A DNA stretch of 25,628 nucleotides from Bin87 sp034428455 (GTDB lineage Bacteria > Chloroflexota > Dehalococcoidia > Lucifugimonadales > UBA3495). The DNA is taken from contig DAOUHZ010000057.1 of assembly GCA_034428455.1 (NCBI GenBank), forward strand, positions 1 through 25,628. Reading direction: 5' to 3'. Position numbers and translations under genes: made by a program. The notes below the pieces were generated by a model. It worked only from the letters and a program-made list of their open reading frames with translations. It had not been told where the DNA came from and ran no database searches. This document shows, piece by piece, positions 20,680-25,628 of the stretch; positions within the stretch are counted from its first letter, which is position 1, and every line of letters starts with the position of its first letter.

Positions 20680-23600
20680 GTGTTCACTCACCTGCATACC
20701 CACACCGAATACAGCATGCTCGACGGCATCAGCCGGATACCGGACCTGGTGAACCGGACCCGCGAACTGGGGATGGACGCCATGAGCATCACCGACCACG
20801 GTTCGCTTTACGGCGTGGTCGATTTCTACTCCGAGTGCAAGGACGCCGGCATCAAGCCCATCATCGGGTGCGAGTTCTACGTCGCCCACGGCAGCCGGCA
20901 CGACCGCACGCCCAACGAGCGCACCGCCAACCACCTGGTGTTGATCGCCAGGGACAACACCGGCTACCGCAACCTGCTGCAACTGGTGACCCTCTCCCAC
21001 CTGGAGGGTTTCCATTACCGGCCGCGCATCGATAAGGAGTTGATCGAGCGACACCGGAGCGGGCTCATCTGCCTGTCGGGTTGCCCGTCGGCCGAGGTGC
21101 CCACCCTGCTGGCCGACGGCAATTACCAGGACGCCAAGCAGATGGTCGGTTGGTATCGAGAGCTGTTCGGCGAGAACTACTTCCTGGAGTTGCAACGGCA
21201 CGAGCACATCGATCAGTTGCCCCGGATCAACGACGGCCTGGTTCGCTTGAACCGGGAGACCGGCGTACCGTTGCTAGTCACCAACGACGCGCATTACGTC
21301 CGCCAGTCCGACTACCAGTACCAGGACGTGTACATCTGCATCCAGACTGGCACCAACGTAATGGATGACAAGCGGCTGCGCATGGAGGACTCGTCCTATT
21401 ACATCCGCTCCGCCGACGAGATGGCAGCGCTGTTCCACGATTTCCCACAGGCCGTGGACATCACCGGCGAGGTGGCCCAGCAGTGCAACGTCTCGCTGGG
21501 GTTCGGGCAGATGCACCTGCCCCGGTATCCCACGCCGAACAACGAGGACGCCGACGCCTACCTGGAACGCATCTGCTGGGAGGGGTTCAACCAGCGGTAC
21601 GGGATCAACAACGACGCCGCCCGCGCCCGCATGGAATACGAGCTGGAAGTCGTCCGGCAAACCAGCTTCGCCAACTACTTCCTCGTGGTGTGGGACATCA
21701 TTTCCTTCGTTCGCCAGCGGCAGATCCTCTTTGGCGTGCGGGGCAGCGCCGCCGCCAGCGTGGTGCTGTACTGCCTGGGGATCACCGACATCGACCCCAT
21801 GCGGTACAACCTGGTGTTCGAGCGTTTCCTCAACTTCGAGCGCAAGGAAATGCCTGACATCGACATGGACTTCCAGGACGACCGGCGCGACGAGGTGCTG
21901 CGCTACGTCATCGACCGCTACGGCAGCGACCGGGTGGCCCAGATCATCACCTTCGGAACCCTGGGGCCCAAGGCCGCCCTCCGCGACGTGGGCCGCGGGC
22001 TGGGCATGAGCTACGGTGACGTCGACCGCATCGCCCGCATGGTGCCGTTCAAGTCCCGGACCATCTCCGACGCCATGTCCGCCAACCAGGAGATGGCTGA
22101 CACCTATGTGCGCGACGCAGCGATCCGGGAATTGGTGGACAACGCCCAGGCGCTGGAGGGCATCGTCCACCATGTCAGCACCCACGCGGCGGGCGTGCTG
22201 ATTGCCGACGAACCGCTTACCGAAACGGTCCCATTGCAGCGTCCTTCCCGGGGGGACGAGAACAGCCCGGTGATGATGACCCAGTACTCCATGGACCCGG
22301 TGGCTAAGCTGGGCCTGCTCAAGATGGACTTCCTGGGCCTCACCAACCTCACCATCCTGGACCGGACCATCAAGCTGCTGGACGAAGAAAGGGGAATCCG
22401 CATCGACCTGAGCCGTCTGACACTGGATGACGAGGCCACCTACGAGCTGCTGGGCACCGGCAACACCACCGACCTGTTCCAACTGGAAAGCGCCGGGATG
22501 CAGCGGTACATCAAGGAGCTGAAGCCGTCCGACCTGGGCGACATCGCGGCGATGATCGCGCTCTATCGCCCCGGGCCCATGGAGCATATCGACCGGTTCA
22601 TTCGCTCCAAGCACGGCCGGGAGCAGGTGACCTATCCCCATCCCAGCATGAAGGAGCTGCTGGACGAGACCTACGGGGTCATCGTGTACCAGGACCAGGT
22701 ACTGCACGTCCTGCAGAACTTCGCCGGCTATTCCTTGGGCGAAGCCGACACCGTCCGCAAGGCAATGGGGAAGAAGATACCGGAGTTGATGGCCGAGGAG
22801 CGGGAACGGTTCGTATCCGGCGCGGTGCAGAAGGGTTACTCCGAACAGATGGGCGCAGAGATCTTCAACCTGATCGAGCCTTTCGCCGGATACGCCTTCA
22901 ACAAGGCGCACAGCGTGAGCTACGGGCTCATTTCCTACTGGACCGCCTACTTCAAGACTCACTACCCGCTGGAATACATGGCCTCGGTGCTCAACTGCCG
23001 CCTGGATCACGGCGACCGCTACGTCGCGTCGATCAACGAGTGCACGCGCATGGGCATCGGGATCGAGCTGCCCGACGTGAACAAGTCCGGCATCCATTAC
23101 ACCATCGATACTCCGGCAGATCGGGCGCAGACCGGCAAGCTGCGCATCGGCCTGGCCGCGGTCAAGACAGTGGGCGAGGGCGCCATAACGCCAATCGTCA
23201 CCGAGCGCACGTCCAAAGGCCCCTATGCTTCAATCACCGATTTCTGCCGTCGGGTGGACGTTTCGGGTCTGAACCGCCGTACCCTGGAGGGACTGGCCAA
23301 GGCCGGGGCCTTCGACTCCCTGGCGCCGCGGGCGACGGTTATCGACAACTTGGACCGCATCTGGGCCCTGGCGCAGCAGGAAACGCGAAACCGCAATTCC
23401 GGGCAGGTCGGAATGTTCGGTGAAGAGCTGGACAGCGGCGCCGGCGGCACCCTGCTCGAATTGGACACCACCCACGACGACTACACCGCCCAGGAAAAAG
23501 CGAACCTGGAAAAAGAGTACTTGGGCGTCGCTCTATCCTACAACCCGCTGCTGGCCCTGGCCGCGATAAATCCGGGCGACGCCTACAACTCCATCGACCA

Positions 23601-24288
23601 GCTGGACGAGGAGATGATCAGCAGCACGGTGACCCTGCTGGGACACATCGCCGGGGTCAACGAGCGCTATACCCGGGACAATCGAAAGTTCCTGCGCGTC
23701 GACCTGGCCATGGTGGGAGGGCAGGTTGAGGCCATGGTCTGGCCGGACTCGCTGGAAAAGACGGCGCACGTCTGGCAACCGGGCCGCGTGGCCAGGGTCA
23801 CGGGCCGGCTCCAAATCCGCGGAGACGACTTCTCCATCGCCTGCTATGACGCGCAGGAATACCAGTTGCCGGAAACCGCCGCGTCGAGTCCCGTGAGCCG
23901 GTCGGCTGAGGCGCCCGCAGGCAATCCGGCGCCGGCAAGGCCCAGCGTTCCCGCAAAGGCTACCCGGCCAAACGGCAGCAAGCCGCCCCCTTCACCATCG
24001 TCGGACCACCCTTCAAATGGTCACCGGGAGTCGGGCGTCCTGGTTCGGATGATCGAAACCGACCAGCCGGACGAAGACCGGTACCGCTTGCGTCAAGCCA
24101 TCCGGGTCATGCTCGAATACACCGGGGAGGACAAGGTTTACCTGGAACTCAACCTCAAGGAAGGGCGCAAGGTCCTGATGGAGATTCCCACCGTTTCAAC
24201 CGCGGTCTGCGACGAGTTGCAGCAGCGCGTCCAGGACCTGCTGCTCCAGGACGAGAGCTGCACCGAGTACCCGGCGAAAGCCGCTTAA
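20680..24288 (+). CDS. dnaE: DNA polymerase III alpha subunit
   Basis: The 1202-residue product is the replicative polymerase subunit. An N-terminal PHP domain starts FTHLHTHTEYSMLDG (the HxH metal motif), with SITDHGSLYG, IIGCEFYVAHG and VTNDAHYV further on. The polymerase active site has PDIDMDFQDDRRDEV with Asp393 and Asp395, and KMDFLGL with Asp550. Finger and palm segments include DLFQLESAGMQRYIKELKP, YRPGPM and AGYAFNKAHSVSYGLISYWTAYFK. A helix-hairpin-helix region and an OB-fold (TLLGHIAGVNERYTRDNRKFLRVDL) follow. A Pro/Ser-rich linker at about 1070-1115 leads to a last domain. The retained PHP ligands suggest an active PHP, possibly for proofreading, as no DnaQ-type exonuclease domain is present. 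The start is GTG with only a weak ribosome site. Confidence 0.96.
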   Translation: MFTHLHTHTEYSMLDGISRIPDLVNRTRELGMDAMSITDHGSLYGVVDFYSECKDAGIKPIIGCEFYVAHGSRHDRTPNERTANHLVLIARDNTGYRNLLQLVTLSHLEGFHYRPRIDKELIERHRSGLICLSGCPSAEVPTLLADGNYQDAKQMVGWYRELFGENYFLELQRHEHIDQLPRINDGLVRLNRETGVPLLVTNDAHYVRQSDYQYQDVYICIQTGTNVMDDKRLRMEDSSYYIRSADEMAALFHDFPQAVDITGEVAQQCNVSLGFGQMHLPRYPTPNNEDADAYLERICWEGFNQRYGINNDAARARMEYELEVVRQTSFANYFLVVWDIISFVRQRQILFGVRGSAAASVVLYCLGITDIDPMRYNLVFERFLNFERKEMPDIDMDFQDDRRDEVLRYVIDRYGSDRVAQIITFGTLGPKAALRDVGRGLGMSYGDVDRIARMVPFKSRTISDAMSANQEMADTYVRDAAIRELVDNAQALEGIVHHVSTHAAGVLIADEPLTETVPLQRPSRGDENSPVMMTQYSMDPVAKLGLLKMDFLGLTNLTILDRTIKLLDEERGIRIDLSRLTLDDEATYELLGTGNTTDLFQLESAGMQRYIKELKPSDLGDIAAMIALYRPGPMEHIDRFIRSKHGREQVTYPHPSMKELLDETYGVIVYQDQVLHVLQNFAGYSLGEADTVRKAMGKKIPELMAEERERFVSGAVQKGYSEQMGAEIFNLIEPFAGYAFNKAHSVSYGLISYWTAYFKTHYPLEYMASVLNCRLDHGDRYVASINECTRMGIGIELPDVNKSGIHYTIDTPADRAQTGKLRIGLAAVKTVGEGAITPIVTERTSKGPYASITDFCRRVDVSGLNRRTLEGLAKAGAFDSLAPRATVIDNLDRIWALAQQETRNRNSGQVGMFGEELDSGAGGTLLELDTTHDDYTAQEKANLEKEYLGVALSYNPLLALAAINPGDAYNSIDQLDEEMISSTVTLLGHIAGVNERYTRDNRKFLRVDLAMVGGQVEAMVWPDSLEKTAHVWQPGRVARVTGRLQIRGDDFSIACYDAQEYQLPETAASSPVSRSAEAPAGNPAPARPSVPAKATRPNGSKPPPSPSSDHPSNGHRESGVLVRMIETDQPDEDRYRLRQAIRVMLEYTGEDKVYLELNLKEGRKVLMEIPTVSTAVCDELQQRVQDLLLQDESCTEYPAKAA

Positions 24289-24316
24289 CTCCCGGCATGT
24301 GCCGGCTCTTGCGGCT
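24279..24316. terminator. Hairpin between converging dnaE and carbonic anhydrase genes
   Basis: Inner arms CCGGC (24292-24296) and GCCGG (24301-24305) and outer arms AGCCGC (24279-24284) and GCGGCT (24311-24316) can fold into a two-part stem overlapping the dnaE stop codon. T runs are poor on both sides. Confidence 0.35.
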
Positions 24317-24325
24317 GGCGGCGGA

Positions 24326-24850
24326 TCAGTCTGCTGCCGGGATCTGCAAACCCAGTCCGGCGGCTATGAACCGCCGCCCGTTTTCCTGGTAGCGTGCGGT
24401 GGGATTTTCCAATCGCTTGCGGTGAACCTCGGGCAGCTCCCGGATCCGGCCGGGCACGCCGACCACCAGCGACTCGTTGGGGATGGGCGTGCCGGTGACG
24501 ATGGCGCCGGCGCCGATGAGCACGTAGTCGCCCACCTTGCAGTCCTCCAGGCAGACCGCATTTACCCCGATCATCACGTTGTTGCCGACGATGCCGCCGT
24601 GGATTACCGCGCCGTGGGTCATCAGCACGTTATCGCCCAGTTCCAGGTAGTCATCGGTGTGCAGGACGCAATTGTCCTGAATGGAACAGTTCTTGCCGAT
24701 CACGATCTGACCGTAATCGGCCCGTATCACGGCACCCGGCCAGATGCTGGTCCCTTCGCCGATTATGACGTCGCCGACGATATAGGCGGTCTCGCTTACG
24801 AACACGCTGGGGTGGATTTGCGGTGACTTGCCGTCAATGCTGCGAATCAA
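24326..24850 (-). CDS. Gamma-carbonic anhydrase-like protein
   Basis: From a TTG at 24850, preceded by AGGAGG 6 bases away, the product is 174 residues; a longer start would swallow that ribosome site. It is a left-handed beta-helix of hexapeptide repeats (TAYIVGDVIIGEGTSIWPGAVI and so on). The three zinc ligands of gamma-carbonic anhydrases are present: His64 in VLHTDD, and His79 and His84 in THGAVIH. Arg43 and Asp45 in VIRADYG are also conserved. The acidic loop of the archaeal Cam enzyme is missing, as in the CamH/YrdA/PaaY group, several of which have weak or no anhydrase activity. A TATAAT box lies upstream. Confidence 0.88.
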   Translation of the reverse strand: MIRSIDGKSPQIHPSVFVSETAYIVGDVIIGEGTSIWPGAVIRADYGQIVIGKNCSIQDNCVLHTDDYLELGDNVLMTHGAVIHGGIVGNNVMIGVNAVCLEDCKVGDYVLIGAGAIVTGTPIPNESLVVGVPGRIRELPEVHRKRLENPTARYQENGRRFIAAGLGLQIPAAD

Positions 24851-24882
24851 GGGGTTCCTCCTGTTGGTTATCGGTTCCGGCA

Positions 24883-24888
24883 ATTATA
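24883..24888 (-). promoter_or_regulatory. -10 element of the carbonic anhydrase-like gene
   Basis: The minus strand carries a perfect TATAAT 33 bases before the TTG start codon, with no convincing -35. It overlaps the small inverted repeat CCGGCAATTATAGCCGG (24877-24893), which could be an operator. Confidence 0.45.
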
Positions 24889-25025
24889 GCCGGCTGTCGG
24901 TGCGGTTAATTGGCGGACGCGTCGCCGCAAGTTCAGGAGACGATTCCTAAACCCGAACGGCTATCACGTCGGGTGGCGGTTGTCGGCAGAATGGCGCCGG
25001 CATTCTCAGCTGGGTTTTGCGCAAT

Positions 25026-25592
25026 TCAAGCGGCGTAGGCGAGGGGATCCACCATTCGGTGGTACAGAGTGGCGGGGAGTTCTCGTACATCAGGGTCGCC
25101 GACTGGCAGTTCGAAACCCTCCGATGCTAGCCACAGATGGCGTCGCACCATGGCGATGGTATCCACGAAAGTCGGCGACGGTTTGTCGTACCAAGCCGCC
25201 GTGCGCTGGGTGATGGGATGATGTTCCTGCGAGGCGTGGGCGGCCAGGGCGGTCCAGGAGAAGAGACCCAACAGGATGGGAGTGGTGCGGGCGATGGCCA
25301 GATCTGACCACTGATGCTGGGTCTCCATGCCAGGGTGGGTCCGAACTTCCTGAAAGAGCCTGCCCCGTACTTGATACGGGGTGACCTCCAGTTGCCAGCG
25401 CAGCACAAACCACTGGACGATCTGGGCTGGGTCGGCATTGGTGTCGGTGCAGAGCAGTGCCTGGGGTTGGAACCGGTGTTGGGGATCGCGGATCAGCGCC
25501 CAGCGGATGGGCAAGTGTGAAACGCCGCGGACATTGAGCCAGTGATCGCCAAGGACTATGTACCACCCTGGGCGCGTGGCGATTTTGATCAA
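25026..25592 (-). CDS. IS701-like transposase, C-terminal part
   Basis: The readable frame encodes the C-terminal half of a DDE transposase: IRWALIRDPQHRFQPQALLCTDTNADP, then QIVQWFVLRWQLEVT, FQEVRTHPGMETQHQWSDLAIARTTP, which holds the catalytic Glu, and LLGLFSWTALAAHA. This order matches IS701-like (IS4 superfamily) enzymes as I know them. The frame is not open to the window edge: a TGA lies at 25614-25616. The part upstream is not visible, so the gene is at best cut by the window and more likely disrupted. A dispersed palindrome adds about 8 residues (PYQVRGRL) in frame between EVT and FQEV, next to the catalytic Glu. Activity is doubtful. Confidence 0.75.
   Translation of the reverse strand: MIKIATRPGWYIVLGDHWLNVRGVSHLPIRWALIRDPQHRFQPQALLCTDTNADPAQIVQWFVLRWQLEVTPYQVRGRLFQEVRTHPGMETQHQWSDLAIARTTPILLGLFSWTALAAHASQEHHPITQRTAAWYDKPSPTFVDTIAMVRRHLWLASEGFELPVGDPDVRELPATLYHRMVDPLAYAA
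25356..25381. repeat. Dispersed palindrome inside the transposase
   Basis: CCCCGTA (25363-25369) and TACGGGG (25375-25381) flank a 5-base loop and are preceded by GAGCCTG. In translation it gives PYQVRG in one frame and VSSTGQAL in another, strings I recall as typical of a repeat spread through environmental Chloroflexota-like genomes. Removing about 24 bases would restore a usual transposase sequence (EVT-FQEVR). Confidence 0.65.
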
Positions 25593-25628
25593 TATCAGTT
25601 TGTGGTTTCCCGGTCAATCACCCCCTTT

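Larger units (their letters stand above)
25026..25628. mobile_element. Insertion sequence fragment at the right edge
   Basis: This covers the transposase remnant and runs off the window. No terminal inverted repeat or target duplication could be recognised between the transposase stop and the carbonic anhydrase gene. The segment 24894-25025 holds nothing I can identify. Confidence 0.6.

Noticed and set aside
1..25628. CRISPR arrays, prophage genes, integrase or replication origin
   Set aside because: No regularly spaced repeats, phage structural genes, integrase or DnaA-box cluster were recognised. The repeats present are short palindromes or a three-unit tandem.

Overview
This window looks like a piece of a free-living or host-associated bacterial chromosome of high GC content. 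The gene mix suggests a Chloroflexota-like lineage, for example the SAR202/Dehalococcoidia group. It includes ClpC, GuaB3, an Eis-type acetyltransferase, an LLM-class oxidoreductase, a UGSC selenoprotein, DUF1501/DUF1800 proteins, an isolated 5S rRNA gene and several short dispersed palindromes. That assignment is inference from gene content only, because no 16S or 23S gene is present.

Layout. Positions 1-5652 are all on the minus strand. They hold the start of an unidentified gene at the left edge, then, in transcription order from 5652 downward, a DUF1800 protein, a DUF1501 protein, an NHL beta-propeller protein, two small unknown proteins (one with a membrane anchor and coiled coil) and a BenD/XylL-like short-chain dehydrogenase. 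The last four are tightly packed or overlapping. Positions 5733-5868 are a MITE-like inverted repeat. From 5919 to 8253 on the plus strand come a small protein, a frameshifted HEPN-domain gene and two histidine-rich exported proteins that look like metal-handling partners. Citrate synthase (minus) and an LLM oxidoreductase (plus) diverge from a shared promoter region near 9550. An Eis-like acetyltransferase and a second SDR form a minus-strand pair (12502-10541).

The RNA section (12612-13342) carries tRNA-Lys(UUU) on minus and a lone 5S rRNA on plus with its own good promoter and terminator. Then follow clpC, the IMP dehydrogenase-like guaB3 and the main find: a UGSC-family selenoprotein whose in-frame UGA (17582-17584) is followed by a bacterial SECIS-like hairpin with a GGUCU loop. 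A conserved partner-like protein (18608-19681) lies downstream, with an EEP-family phosphohydrolase gene between them. A HigB/HigA toxin-antitoxin pair then precedes a full dnaE (DNA polymerase III alpha). A gamma-carbonic anhydrase-like gene (minus) converges on dnaE, and the right edge holds a broken IS701-like transposase carrying an in-frame dispersed palindrome.

Conventional gene calling would end the selenoprotein at residue 97 and lose its C-terminal half. Reading the UGA as selenocysteine restores a 179-residue protein containing the signature U-G-S-C.
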